Positions 21,261-32,791 of a stretch of 64,000 nt of DNA are shown here, one piece after another. The notes beneath the pieces were generated by a model, which saw only the letters and a list, made by a program, of their open reading frames with translations, did no database searches and was not told the DNA's origin. The translations under genes and the position numbers were made by a program. Source of the DNA: Bostrychus sinensis (lineage: Eukaryota; Chordata; Actinopteri; Gobiiformes; Eleotridae); NCBI GenBank assembly GCA_020698575.1, contig CM036243.1, positions 38,411,988-38,475,987 of the forward strand. The letters are read 5' to 3'. Each line of letters begins with the position of its first letter. Positions within the stretch are counted from its first letter, which is position 1.

Positions 21261-24200
21261 GAGTAGTTGGCTGTAGTTGGCTGTAGTTGGGTGCAGTTGG
21301 CTGTAGTTGGCTGTAGTTGTCTGTAGTTGTCTGTAGTTGACTGTAGTTGTCTGTAGTTGTCTGTAGCTGTCTGCAGTTGGGTGTAGTTGTCTGTAGTTGT
21401 CTGTAGCTGTCTGTAGTTGGCTGTAGTTGACTGTAGTTGTCTGTAGTTGTCTGTAGCTGTCTGTAGTTGGGTGTAGTTGTCTGTAGTTGTCTGTAGCTGT
21501 CTGTAGTTGGCTGTAGTTGACTGTAGTTGTCTGTAGTTGTCTGTAGCTGTCTGCAGTTGGGTGTAGTTGTCTGTAGTTGTCTGTAGCTGTCTGTAGTTGG
21601 CTGTAGTTGACTGTAGTTGTCTGTAGTTGTCTGTAGCTGTCTGTAGTTGGGTGTAGTTGTCTGTAGTTGTCTGTAGCTGTCTGTAGTTGGCTGTAGTTGA
21701 CTGTAGTTGTCTGTAGTTGTCTGTAGCTGTCTGCAGTTGGGTGTAGTTGTCTGTAGTTGTCTGTAGTTGGCTGTAGTTGACTGTAGTTGTCTGTAGTTGT
21801 CTGTAGCTGTCTGTAGTTGGGTGTAGTTGTCTGTAGTTGTCTGTAGTTGTCTGTAGTTGGCTGTAGTTGACTGTAGTTGTCTGTAGTTGTCTGTAGCTGT
21901 CTGCAGTTGGGTGTAGTTGTCTGTAGTTGTCTGTAGTTGGCTGTAGTTGACTGTAGTTGTCTGTAGTTGTCTGTAGTTGTCTGTAGCTGTCTGTAGTTGG
22001 GTGTAGTTGTCTGTAGTTGTCTGTAGTTGGGTGTAGTTGACTGTAGTTGGGTGTAGTTGGGTGTAGTTGACTGTAGTTGTCTGTAGTTGACTGTAGTTGT
22101 CTGTAGTTGTCTGTAGTTGTCTGTAGCTGTCTGCAGTTGGGTGTAGTTGTCTGTAGTTGTCTGTAGTTGGGTGTAGTTGACTGTAGTTGGGTGTAGTTGG
22201 GTGTAGTTGACTGTAGTTGTCTGTAGTTGACTGTAGTTGACTGTAGTTGTCTGTAGTTGTCTGTAGTTGTCTGTAGCTGACTGTAGTTGGGTGTAGTTGA
22301 CTGTAGTTGTCTGTAGTTGACTGTAGTTGTCTGTAGTTGGGTGTAGTTGGGTGTAGTTGTCTGTAGTTGACTGTAGTTGTCTGTAGTTGGGTGTAGTTGT
22401 CTGTAGTTGGGTGTAGTTGTCTGTAGTTGGGTGTAGTTGTCTGTAGTTGTGTGTAGTTGTCTGTAGTTGGGTGTAGTTGACTGTGGTTGTCTGTAGTTGT
22501 CTGTAGTTGTCTGTAGTTGGGTGTAGTTGTCTGTAGTTGGGTGTAGTTGTCTGTAGTTGTCTGTAGTTGGGTGCAGTTGGGTGTAGTTGTCTGTAGTTGT
22601 CTGTAGTTGTCTGTAGTTGTCTGTAGCTGACTGTAGTTGGGTGTAGTTGACTGTAGTTGTCTGTAGTTGACTGTAGTTGTCTGTAGTTGGGTGTAGTTGG
22701 GTGTAGTTGGGTGTAGTTGTCTGTAGCTGTCTGTAGTTGGGTGTAGTTGACTGTAGTTGTCTGTAGTTGACTGTAGTTGTCTGTAGTTGGGTGTAGTTGT
22801 CTGTAGCTGTCTGTAGTTGGGTGTAGTTGACTGTAGTTGTCTGTAGTTGACTGTAGTTGTCTGTAGTTGGGTGTAGTTGGGTGTAGTTGTCTGTAGTTGA
22901 CTGTAGTTGTCTGTAGTTGGGTGTAGTTGTCTGTAGTTGGGTGTAGTTGTCTGTAGTTGGGTGTAGTTGTCTGTAGTTGTGTGTAGTTGTCTGTAGTTGG
23001 GTGTAGTTGACTGTGGTTGTCTGTAGTTGTCTGTAGTTGTCTGTAGTTGGGTGTAGTTGTCTGTAGTTGGGTGTAGTTGTCTGTAGTTGTCTGTAGTTGG
23101 GTGCAGTTGGGTGTAGTTGTCTGTAGTTGTCTGTAGTTGTCTGTAGTTGTCTGTAGCTGACTGTAGTTGGGTGTAGTTGACTGTAGTTGTCTGTAGTTGA
23201 CTGTAGTTGTCTGTAGTTGGGTGTAGTTGGGTGTAGTTGGGTGTAGTTGTCTGTAGCTGTCTGTAGTTGGGTGTAGTTGACTGTAGTTGTCTGTAGTTGA
23301 CTGTAGTTGTCTGTAGTTGGGTGTAGTTGTCTGTAGTTGGGTGTAGTTGTCTGTAGTTGGGTGTAGTTGTCTGTAGTTGTCTGTAGTTGGGTGTAGTTGT
23401 CTGTAGTTGGGTGTAGTTGACTGTGGTTGTCTGTAGTTGACTGTAGTTGTCTGTAGTTGTCTGTAGTTGTCTGTAGTTGGGTGTAGTTGTCTGTAGGTGT
23501 CTGTAGTTGTCTGTAGTTGTCTGTAGTTGGGTGTAGTTGTCTGTAGTTGTCTGTAGTTGTCTGTAGTTGGGTGTAGTTGTCTGTAGTTGTCTGTAGTTGG
23601 GTGTAGTTGGGTGTAGTTGTCTGTAGTTGACTGTAGTTGTCTGTAGTTGGGTGTAGTTGTCTGTAGTTGTCTGTAGTTGGGTGTAGTTGTCTGTAGTTGT
23701 CTGTAGTTGTCTGTAGTTGTCTGTAGTTGGGTGTAGTTGGCTGTAGTTGGGTGTAGTTGACTGTAGGTGTCTGTAGTTGTCTGTAGTTGACTGTAGTTGT
23801 CTGTAGTTGTCTGTAGTTGTCTGTAGTTGGGTGTAGTTGTCTGTAGTTGGGTGTAGTTGGCTGTAGTTGGGTGTAGTTGTCTGTAGTTGGGTGTAGTTGT
23901 CTGTAGTTGTCTGTAGTTGGGTGTAGTTGTCTGTAATTGGGTGTAGTTGTCTGTAGTTGTCTGTAGTTGACTGTAGTTGTCTGTAGTTGTCTGTAGTTGG
24001 GTGTAGTTGGCTGTAGTTGACTGTAGTTGTCTGTAGTTGTCTGTAGTTGGGTGTAGTTGTCTGTAGTTGGGTGTAGTTGACTGTAGTTGTCTGTAGTTGG
24101 GTGTAGTTGGGTGTAGTTGTCTGTAGTTGGGTGTAGTTGTCTGTAGTTGGGTGTAGTTGGGTGTAGTTGGCTGTAGTTGACTGTAGTTGTCTGTAGTTGT

Positions 24201-24575
24201 CTGTAGTTGGGTGTAGTTGTCTGTAGTTGGGTGTAGTTGACTGTAGTTGTCTGTAGTTGGGTGTAGTTGGGTGTAGTTGTCTGTAGTTGGGTGTAGTTGT
24301 CTGTAGTTGGGTGTAGTTGGGTGTAGTTGACTGTAGTTGTCTGTAGTTGGGTGTAGTTGGCTGTAGTTGTCTGTAGTTGGGTGTAGTTGGCTGTAGTTGT
24401 CTGTAGTTGGGTGTAGTTGGGTGTAGTTGGGTGTAGTTGGGTGTAGTTGTCTGTAGTTGGGTGTAGTTGGGTGTAGTTGTCTGTAGTTGGGTGTAGTTGT
24501 CTGTAGTTGGGTGTAGTTGGGTGTAGTTGGGTGTAGTTGTCTGTAGTTGGGTGTAGTTGTCTGTAGTTGGGTGCT
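21261..24575. repeat. 10-bp minisatellite, CTGTAGTTGT/GTGTAGTTGG, about 331 units
   Basis: The array fills nearly all of slc8a1 intron 10 and begins four bases past the six-base exon 10 donor. Units differ at the first and last bases and at rare internal sites. Higher-order structure is visible: CTGCAGTTGG variants recur about every 180 bp at 21371, 21551 and 21731. A block with rare units GTGTAGTTGT and CTGTGGTTGT recurs with a 530-bp offset (22451/22981). On the minus strand the repeat has no stop in the NCX frame. Confidence 0.97.
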
Positions 24576-24579
24576 GTAC

Positions 24580-24679
24580 CAGAGTTGACGGTGATGGCCT
24601 CGACGAACTGCTCCCTCCAGCTGTTGGTCCCGATCAGCAGAGCCAGGTTGGTCTTCTTTATCAGTTTGTCCACGGTGTT
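24580..24679 (-). CDS. slc8a1: NCX1 exon 10 (100 nt)
   Basis: It follows acceptor CTGCTCCAG and encodes NTVDKLIKKTNLALLIGTNS, then WREQFVEAITVNS. This matches the human TVDKLIKKTNLA..VGTNSWREQF.EAITVS segment at the end of the large cytoplasmic loop. The donor is G|GTACAG, with intronic repeat units following at once. The reading frame stays open through the whole intron. Confidence 0.96.
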
Positions 24680-25186
24680 CTGGAGCAGGACAAGACCAAA
24701 GACTCAGAGAAATCACTGCTACCTTAGTCCTTGTTTAGTCCTGGCTAAGTCATGGTTTAGTTTCAGATTAGAGCTGGTTTAGTCCTGGCTTATTTCGGGT
24801 TTAGCCCTGGTTTAGTCCTCACTAAGTCAGGGTTTAGTCCTGATTAAGTTCTGATTGGGGTTGTCCTGGTTCAGTCCTGGTTTAGCCATGGTTAAGTTCT
24901 GGTTTGGCCCAGGTTTAGATCTGTTGTAGCCTTGGTTTAGTCCTAGTTTAGACTTGGTTTGGTCCCGGTTAAGTCTTGGTTCAGTCCTGGTTTAGTCTTG
25001 TCCCAGATTCAGTCCTTTGTTACAACTTCGGTCAGGATTTGTTTACTCCAGGTTCAGTCTGGTTTAGTTTGTGCTAAGCTCTTCCTTTAGTCTTTTATTG
25101 AGTCCTAGTCCTTCAGTTCAGCTCAGGACACTCCACTGAACCAAGAGGGTCAGGTTTCCAAAAAAAACAGACTCTTCTCCTCTGAC
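24680..25186. repeat. slc8a1 intron 9 with degenerate CCTGGTTTAGT repeats (24722-25100)
   Basis: Many diverged copies of GTCCTGGTTTA in minus orientation relative to the 44-52 kb array. No other element was recognised. Confidence 0.7.
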
Positions 25187-25314
25187 CTTAAACTCGTAGG
25201 ACTCCTCGATGACCACCTCCAGCCGGCTGTGCTCTCCCAGTGTGGGACGTCCCATCTCAGCGATCCTCCGCTCCTCCTCCTCCCTCAGAGAGCAGCTATC
25301 CCCCACACCGTTCT
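25187..25314 (-). CDS. slc8a1: NCX1 exon 9 (128 nt)
   Basis: Acceptor GTGTTGCAG and donor GTCAGA bound the exon. It encodes ENGVGDSCSLREEEERRIAE, then MGRPTLGEHSRLEVVIEESY and EFK, matching human EEEERRIAEMGRP.LGEH..LEVIIEESYEFK. It is the first constitutive exon after the alternative cassette and forms the end of the second Ca2+-binding (Calx-beta) domain. All upstream cassette exons end with one codon base, compatible with its first two bases. Confidence 0.96.
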
Positions 25315-25417
25315 CTGCAACACAGCAGACCCACGGCACATTTACAACGGGACAGGGCTGGACTGGGTTCAGTATCGAGATGAGAAACCCTCAGAGAACC
25401 ATAATGAAGTTATTTTA

Positions 25418-26262
25418 GTCTAAACCAGGACTAAATCAGGTCTAAACCAGGACTAAATCAGGACTAAACCAGGTCTAAATCAGGACTAAACCAGGTCTAA
25501 ATCAGGAGAAAACCAGCTCAAAACCAGGTCTAAACTAGGTCTAAACTAGGACTAAACCAGGACTACATCAGGTCTACACCAGATTAAAACCAGGTCTAAA
25601 CCAGGTCTAAACTAGGACAAAATCAGGTCTACACCAGATCTAAACCAGGTCTAAACCAGGACTAAACAAGGACTAAAACTGCCCTAAAAACAGGTCTAAA
25701 CCAGGTCAAACCCAGGTCTAAACCAGGTCTAAACTAGTACTAAACCAGGACTACATCAGGTCTACACCAGGTCTAAACCAGGATTAAACCAGGACTAAAT
25801 AAGGACTAAAACTGCCCTAAAAACTGGTCTAAACCAGGTCTAAAACAAGTCTAAACCAGATCTAAACTAGAACTAAACCAAGGCTAAACCAGGTATACAC
25901 CAGGTCAAAACCAGGAATAAACTAGGACTAAAACCGGTCTAAACCAGGACTAAACTAGGTCTACACCAGGTCAAAACCAGGTCTAAACCAGGATTAAACC
26001 AGAACTAAACAAGGACTAAAACTGCCCTAAAAAAAACTGGTCTAAACCAGGTCTAAAACAAGTCAAAACCAGGAATAAACTAGAACTAAACCAGGTCTAA
26101 ACCAGGAATAAACTAGGGCTAAACCAGGTCTAAACCAAGACTAAACCAGTTCTAAACTACATCTAACCCAAGACTAAAAAAGCACTAAACCAAGACAACA
26201 AACTACTGTCAAATCCATGTCTAAACTGGGTCTAAACCCGGACTAAACCAGTTCTAAACCAG
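25418..26262 (+). repeat. Degenerate 11-bp CTAAACCAGGA array
   Basis: About 70 to 75 diverged copies, many with one-base changes (CTACACC, CTAAACT, ATAAACTAGG). The lack of homogeneity contrasts with the 44-52 kb array. Located in slc8a1 intron 8. Confidence 0.85.
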
Positions 26263-26274
26263 AGTCTTTCAGCC

Positions 26275-28187
26275 AGTGGTGTAGTCTACGTGATACGCAG
26301 GTATACGCCGTTTACCCACTAAGAATGCTGCAGATTTCCGTAAACCCACTTCAAAGCACACAATGATGCGTAACAATCATTATCTCTTTGGTGTTTTTTT
26401 CTCAGAGACCAGCGCTAACTCTTTACAGCCTCTCTCCTCTTTCCTCCTGTTCCCGTCACAGCAGCAGCGCAGCAAACAGAGCTCTGTGGAAGACTAACTC
26501 GTTTCTCATTGGCTCCTCTGTCGCTTGTCCCGCCTCCCCCGCGCTCTCATTGGTTGTCTCCCGTTCATGGACGCGTGTGTTGTATACCAGCAGATAACAC
26601 AGCTGTAGAGCTTTATAAAAATACAATAAAGCAGGCGTTGGACACAGATACCAGAGGAGTATGAGCTACAGCAGAAGAGGAGCTCACACAGGAGTTAGCA
26701 CTGAGCTAACATGTAAGTAGGCTAATTCATCAAATTAGCATCTTAGCTTAAGCCACTGAGACAAGTCACTGACCAAACGTTTTCACTCTGTTCATTAAAC
26801 TGAATATTTTGTCAGGTATCAGAGGAGGAAACTAAGGCACAAATACAAATAAAGAATGTAGAGTATTAAAGACAAATACAGCTCCAGCAGAAGATGCTAA
26901 CGGAGCCTGATAGCAACAGTGACCGTCTGTAAATCTGACTCAGGACAAGGTAGGCATTTTTACTGAGCCTTCTCTTATCTCCTTAGGGGTCTGTTAGGGG
27001 CCATCACATAACAGCAGATGGTGACAATTTGTGTTTAAAGTATTTCTATGTATAGTTGTACAGCACATACGATTGATTTTGTGATGTTTGTAGAGGATTA
27101 ATTTAGCCTGCTGTGTGTGTTAACTGTGTTTGACTGGATTTGGGAATGGAAATCACTGAGAGATGCATTTGGCATCTTACTGTGAGACTCTGAGTGGCCC
27201 CAGATCTCTGTCCAGTGCCTAGCTTTCTAGTTGAATAAAAAATAATTAAATTTGTGTACAATATTAATTACAGTGGTCTACGAATTTTTGGACTTGATCT
27301 GCTTCCGAGATAAAAGTGGTTAAATCTTATTTATTTTGATGATGAACTGAAAATCAATTGATAACTGTGCTGTTCGCTAATGTTTTCAAGATATTTAATG
27401 ATATTGTTTCACATCAAAATCACATCTGTTTATACAATAGATTTAGGCATTTTTGCTTAAAAAAAATTTATATTTAGAAAATATTGAATTTCTCTACATG
27501 CATGCATTTTGTCCACTTCCAAGAGAGAGATTTCTGCAAATAAAAACAAAACATTTTATGTCAAAACTCTAGACATTAAAATGAATGTATTGAATGTGCA
27601 GCTTTCAGATAGAACTGGTTGCTTGTAGACACTGTACCTTCTGATAAACTACCGTTTTTGACTTATTTTGCATAAATTTCCTATTTTGACCCAATACTGT
27701 TTCTTGAAAACTATATCTGCACTTCTCACTTACTTTTTCTTTATTAGTGACCTAATCCAAGAAACATTTAACTACTTTTGTTCCGGAAGCATTATCCTTG
27801 TAGATCAGTGACACCAACAAACTATAAACCACAGTATATATCTTTATTGTACCATAGGCAAAGCAGGCCAGGTTGGCTGCTCCCGTTCTTCTGAACGCTG
27901 AATGGTTTAGTGTCAGCCTTTACTCATCCTTTTTTTGCCCTGAGTCTTGGTGTAGTGCAGTTCGTTGATCTTTGTTTTTTGTTTTTCCTCAGTTGAGCTT
28001 TTGATTTAAAACTAGACTATTTCTGTTTGGCTAAATAATGTATAGGCCCTACAATAAAAAACACATAACCCCAAAAAACAACAATGGAATTAAAGGACAC
28101 TAACGCGGGTGTATATGAGGCGCTGCTGGGACATTATCACAGTACACCTACTACAGAAAGTAGACCCACCTCGATGCTGACTCTCAC
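26275..28187. other. slc8a1 intron 8: hAT-like left end and possible transposon promoter
   Basis: At 26275 begins CAGTGGTGTAGTCTACGTGA, the end of a widespread fish hAT-type repeat. At 26505-26720 on the plus strand are a CCAAT-like ATTGGCT, GC-rich CCCGCCTCCCCC, TTTATAAAAATA and a candidate donor CTAACAT|GTAAGT. Together these look like the promoter and first exon of a mobile element. A matching right end was not located. From 26.75 to 28.19 kb I recognise no gene or element. Confidence 0.4.
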
Positions 28188-28256
28188 CTGTGATGCTGAA
28201 GACTGAGGACGGGGCCGGGTTGTCTCGTCCCTGGACTTTCCTGTAGATGTCTTTAC
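28188..28256 (-). CDS. slc8a1: NCX1 cassette exon F (69 nt)
   Basis: Acceptor GTTTTCAG and donor GTGAGA bound 69 nt, the same size as the mammalian 69-nt cassette exon. It encodes KDIYRKVQGRDNPAPSSVFS followed by IT, aligning with human Q-P-V-F-R-K-V-H-A-R-E-H-P-I-L-S-T-V. It is an optional insert in the second Ca2+-binding domain; inclusion is tissue-specific in mammals. Confidence 0.9.
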
Positions 28257-29340
28257 CTGAAAACATCACACAACCCCCCTCACAGCTGAGCTAGAACCCA
28301 GAGAGGAGCACATGCAGGACAGGCAGGTGTGGGACAGGGGACAGGCAGAGACAACAGAGGGACAGAGGACAGCGGGACAGCGGGACGTCTTCTTTTGGCC
28401 TCACACTCTCCAAGTCCACAACAGTAGATACAGCAGGCTTCTATCTACTGTCGTATGGCTTCGTGCTCAGTTTCAACCTGAATAATGACCGGTTAGTCAC
28501 AGGGGCAGGAAAGCTAACCACTCTGCCACTGTGTAACCCATTTAAACACTCGAAAACAACAAAAAGCTTTTCCTAAGTTGTGTAAAAAAAAAAAAAAAAA
28601 AAGCCCAATAGGCATTTTGTGTCGGTGTGTTAGCTCGACTGCTATGGAGGACCAAAACTGACAAATAAAAAATAAATGCATACAAATTCAATTTAGAAAG
28701 ACTAAAATAAATAAATGTTTAAATGCTAAAAATGTATAAATGCTAAAGTAAATAAATGTATATATGCTGAAATAAATATAAATAATGTTAAAATAAAATA
28801 AATAAGTGTAATAAATGCAAAAAAAAAATTAATTAAATGTAGAAATGAAAAAATAAATAAATGTATAAATGTTAAAATAAATATAAATAATGTTAAATTA
28901 AATAAATGTAATAAATGCTAAAATAAATAAATGTAAATAATGCTAAAGTAAATAAATGTATATATGCTAAAATAAATATAAATAATGTTAAAATAAAATA
29001 AATAAGTGTAATAAATGCAAAAAAATTAAATTAATTAAATGTAGAAATAAAAAATAAATAAATGTATAAATGTTAAAAATAAATATAAATAATGTTAAAT
29101 TAAATACATGTAATAAATGCTAAAAAAATATAAATTAAATGTAGAAATAAAAAATAAATAAATGTATAAAGGCTAAAATAAATAAATGTACCACTGTATG
29201 ATAATATAAATCCTGAACAAATTTCAAGAAAAAAAATCATTATTTTTTTAAGCCCAAATGTCCAATATGTATTTTTTTATTTCTACACTGATTGTTTTAT
29301 GTGGTTTGATTTGGCAGTTTCAGTTCTCCATAGTCTACAA
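28257..29340. repeat. slc8a1 intron 7, 5'-proximal part: A/T-rich tandem repeat (28640-29190)
   Basis: Irregular AAATAAATGTATAAATGCTA units spread over about 550 bp. A GGGACAG-rich stretch lies at 28318-28388 and a poly(A) run at 28586-28603. Confidence 0.7.
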
Positions 29341-29773
29341 CTGTGGTTCTCAAACTAAATCAGGACAAAGCCAAGACTAAACCAGATATAAACCAGATCT
29401 AAACCACCAGAACTAAACCAGGACTAAACCAAAGAATAAAACAAGGATTAACAAATACAAATGCATTACCAGGTAAGGATAAAACAAGAACTAAACCAGG
29501 ACTACACCAGAATCTAACCAATACTGAACCAGCACTAAACCAGCACTAAACCAGGACTAAACAAGATTTAAAACAGGAATAAACCTAAACTGAACCAGGT
29601 CTAACCAGAACTAAAGCAGGACTAAACCAGGTCTATTCCAGGTCACAAGCCTACCAGCGTAGGAATAAACTTCAATAATACAACTGCTCTAAATTAAACT
29701 CAATCAGGTCTTGAACTTCAGAATACTCCTGCGTACCACCAGAGGGACTTGTACCACAGTTTGAGAACCACTG
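29341..29773. mobile_element. hAT-type element whose interior is the 11-bp CTAAACCAGGA repeat
   Basis: The left end CTGTGGTTCTCAAACT and reversed right end CAGTGGTTCTCAAACTGTGG are inverted repeats. Flanks are GTCTACAA (29333-29340) and GACTACAA (29774-29781), 7 of 8 identical. About 300 bp of the interior are diverged ACTAAACCAGG units. Next to the right end is GTACCACCAGAGGGACTTGT. This is the clearest link between the minisatellite and a mobile element. Confidence 0.8.
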
Positions 29774-29781
29774 GACTACAA

Positions 29782-30015
29782 ATATTCAGATTACTGCTGT
29801 TCCAGTCGAAGTTTTTCATGCATTTTTCATTCCAGATCTGTTCCTGCTCAGACCCAGGCAGTGTGATCTGAATGTCTTTAGTGTTGTATGGATGGACTCA
29901 GAGTCTCGACAGAGAAGTGAGCGGCCATCTTTGTCCACGCTGCGTCATGTGACCTGCTTATTACTTTAGGAGTTTAATTAAAAACACTTAAAGTAAAAGT
30001 TCAGAGGCGCCTTAC
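29782..30015. other. slc8a1 intron 7, remainder
   Basis: Nothing recognised beyond the exon E donor. Confidence 0.5.
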
Positions 30016-30030
30016 CGAACAGCTGCTTGT
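30016..30030 (-). CDS. slc8a1: NCX1 cassette microexon E (15 nt)
   Basis: ACAAGCAGCTGTTCG sits between a good pyrimidine tract (GCTTCTCGCTCAG) and donor GTAAGG. Joined to D and F it reads T-D-K-Q-L-F-G-K, matching human T-G-K-Y-L-F-G-Q. It has the same 15-nt length as the mammalian exon. Confidence 0.88.
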
Positions 30031-30139
30031 CTGAGCGAGAAGCAAAAACAGGTTTACAACGAGATCTGGACCACAGTCGACCACAGATACAGATTTACAG
30101 AATAAAGAGGAGATAAAAGGTCTGAGGTCGAAGGCTCAC

Positions 30140-30157
30140 CTGTTTTTACAAATCCAC
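30140..30157 (-). CDS. slc8a1: NCX1 cassette microexon D (18 nt)
   Basis: GTGGATTTGTAAAAACAG lies between acceptor TTTGTTCCAG and donor GTGAGC. Read through the exon C junction it gives G-G-F-V-K-T, matching human G-G-F-T-I-T. In mammals exon D is present in nearly all splice forms. Confidence 0.9.
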
Positions 30158-30252
30158 CTGGAACAAAGAAACACAGCGTTAGAGAGAGCAGAAGTGATTA
30201 CGAACTGTTTATGAAGAAAAATACATGCAGAGAAAGAGAAGGGCAAGGAATA

Positions 30253-31089
30253 CACTGCAAATTTTCAATATCTACATTAGATAACATTACTTGAATTCAG
30301 ATCATCAATCTTGATTTGAGCAATTTTCACTGGATTAGATTTATTTAGTTATTAGGTAACATATTATTAGATTATTTTGCCTTATTTTTTCGCTGTTTCA
30401 TGCAATTTTTTACTTATTCACTGCAAAAAATCAATATCTAGCATTAGTTAAAATGACTTGAATTCAGACTATTAACCTTAATTTGAGTAATGTTTTATTA
30501 AATTAAATTTATTTAGTAAAATGTCTAGATGATTTGACTTGTTTCAAATTATTTTTGTCTTAATTTTAAGCCATTTTTACTTATTTCAAGCTAAATGATC
30601 TGCCAATGGGCTAAGTGGAATTTTCTTACCCCGTTGGCAGATCATTTTGCTTGAAATAAGTAAAAATGGCTTAAAATTAAAACAAAAATAATTTGAAACA
30701 AGTCAAATTATCTAGCCTTGTAAGTAAATAAATCTAATCTAGTAAAAAAATACTCAAATCAAGGTTAATAATCTTAATGCAAGTCATTTTAACTAATGCT
30801 AGATTTTGCTTTTTTGCAGTGTTTAAAGCAAAATTATCCGTCCATGGGGTAAGATAATTTAGCTTGAAATATATAAAAAAAAATCTTAACCAATGGACAG
30901 ATAATTTTGCTTTAAATAAGTAAAAATAGCTTGAAACAGGGAAAAAATACTTTGAAACAAGGCAAATAATCTAGTAGTAAGTTACCTAATAACTAAATAA
31001 ATATAACCTAGTTATTTTTTGCTTAAATCAAGATTAATAATCTAAATTCAAATAATTTTATCTAATGTAAATTTCAGTTTTTTGCAGTG
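30253..31089. mobile_element. Palindromic MITE (CACTGCAAA ends) with a copy of the same family nested inside
   Basis: Outer ends are CACTGCAAATTTTCAATATC and TTTTTTGCAGTG. A second, more recent copy occupies 30419-30821 with ends CACTGCAAAAAATCAATATC and GCTTTTTTGCAGTG. Both copies have long arms containing TTGAATTCAGA…AATCTTGATTTGAG, and AGATCATTT.GCTTGAAATAA at the centre. Located in slc8a1 between exons C and D. Confidence 0.75.
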
Positions 31090-31168
31090 TAAAGAAAACA
31101 ATTACAGCAAGACTAGAGCCAGAACTAAACCAGGTCTAAACCAGGACAGAGCCAGGAGTAGTCCTCAC

Positions 31169-31189
31169 CTGTTTCATGGAGCAACACGG
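31169..31189 (-). CDS. slc8a1: NCX1 cassette microexon C (21 nt)
   Basis: CCGTGTTGCTCCATGAAACAG follows acceptor TTCTCTTTTAG and precedes donor GTGAGG. After exon A it reads K-A-V-L-L-H-E-T-G, matching human K-A-L-L-L-N-E-L-G. The 21-nt length matches the mammalian exon. Confidence 0.9.
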
Positions 31190-32791
31190 CTAAAAGAGAA
31201 GAAGCAGAGACAAAGCGGTGAGGAGCAGAGGCAGAGCACAGCTGGACTCATGTGTTCATATTAACTCTCTGTATCTGAGTTCATGTTAAAGTGCAGAGGG
31301 CTGGACACAGGGGTGAGGGGGTGAGGGGGTGAGGGACGGGGACAGACCAGGCAGACGGCGGCAGCTAGAAACGTTTATCAGTCGTTTGTGACTTAACATC
31401 GCTCTAACGTCTGAGGAAAACAGCTCTGAGAAGTGTCACAGCGGCTGAAGCAGAAAGGAGCTGAAGCATGGATGGGTTATGGACCTGGACAGTGACGTCA
31501 TGGATGAAGGGCTGAAGGAGTTTGAAAAAATATCCATCTATCCATCTTCTTCTGCTTATCCGTTAAAAAAACATATCTAATTGCGATTTTTCCGACAGAT
31601 ATTGCGGTTGGGATGATATTTGCGATATATTTTTGAACGTGTTGAGTTCACAGTTGACAGTTTAACCATGTGACGGAGCGGTGACACTTGAGAACAATAC
31701 TCACTGATAAATTAATTTAAGGAATCACAGGCCTTTCAGATCATCTCTGTAGGTCGACTGAGATGGGTTTTTCTGTGGCCAATGCCGATTTTTAAAATTC
31801 AGAGATGGCCGATAAATACTGCCAATTTTTTGGACCGATATGCAAGGCCGATTTTCTTAATTTATTAAAGAAATTAATATATAGTCATTTGTTTTAGTAA
31901 TGCAAACAAATGTGTTAGAATGTGACAGTGAGAACAGTTAAAGATTATTTTTAAGGCAATCTCACTCAGCCTCTGTGCAGGCAGACGCTGGGGAGAGCTA
32001 CAAAATGTTTTTGGATTTTTGTTCCACAAGGTTCTGTTCAAGAGAAATGAACAAAATCTTTTATTGCTGTTTTGAGCTTTTCAGGCTGAGATAGAGAGAT
32101 TTGTGATGTTTTCTCTGAACTGCAAAGCCCAAACTGCTACAAGATGGGGTCCTTCAGTGACATGGTTGCCCGGACATATGCCTGACCTGCATTAAAGGGC
32201 AAGAATCTGGACATATCTGTTGACCTCTAATTTGTACACACTAAGACCCTGCTGAGAAAGGATATTTTGTTCTCTACAGAGGACATTATATCATCTGAGT
32301 ATTTGCAGCTTCTGAGATTTGCTAATTGTGACAATTCTAGTTGGGATTTCAATTCAATTTTGATTAATTGTGCAGCCCTATTGACCACTGTTGTTTTCAA
32401 TAACTGTGCTCATTGACGCATGATGCCAAAATAGTGTTTTACTTCCACACTGTGCAGCCCATAGAGGGCGCTCTGCAACCCTCAAGCACGCGCGCTCTTG
32501 TTTCTCGTACTACATGATCATCTCTGACCAATAGGTGCGATGGCGGGCTAAAGCAGTGACTTCACAGGTCAAAAGGTTGTTTTTTTAGCCAAATTAAAGA
32601 TTTCAAAGGGAAAAAATCCATGGTGTGAAAATAGATAATAAAACCTGACAGCCCAACACCAGGAGTTTCTTTCTACACTGCACTCTTTCTCAGACCCTCT
32701 CCAGGTCATATTTTACATCCATGAGCTGAAGTGAGAGCGAAAGCATAGAGGTCCTAGAGGTCAGAGGTCATGTGCTCCACTGGGTGCAGAC
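31190..32791. other. slc8a1 intron between exons B and C: hAT debris
   Basis: GATTTTTCCGACAGATATTG and TTAATTGTGCAGCCCTATTG (31580-32383) are typical remnants of hAT-type fish repeats. At 31758-31850 lies GGCCGATAAATACTGCCAAT, another such remnant. No exon seen. Confidence 0.45.

Noticed and set aside
21222..24716. Minus-strand open frames of about 1,165 codons as an independent gene
   Set aside because: They consist of an NCX1 exon plus an intronic 10-bp repeat. No separate start, promoter or domain is present. Only the read-through possibility is kept as a finding.
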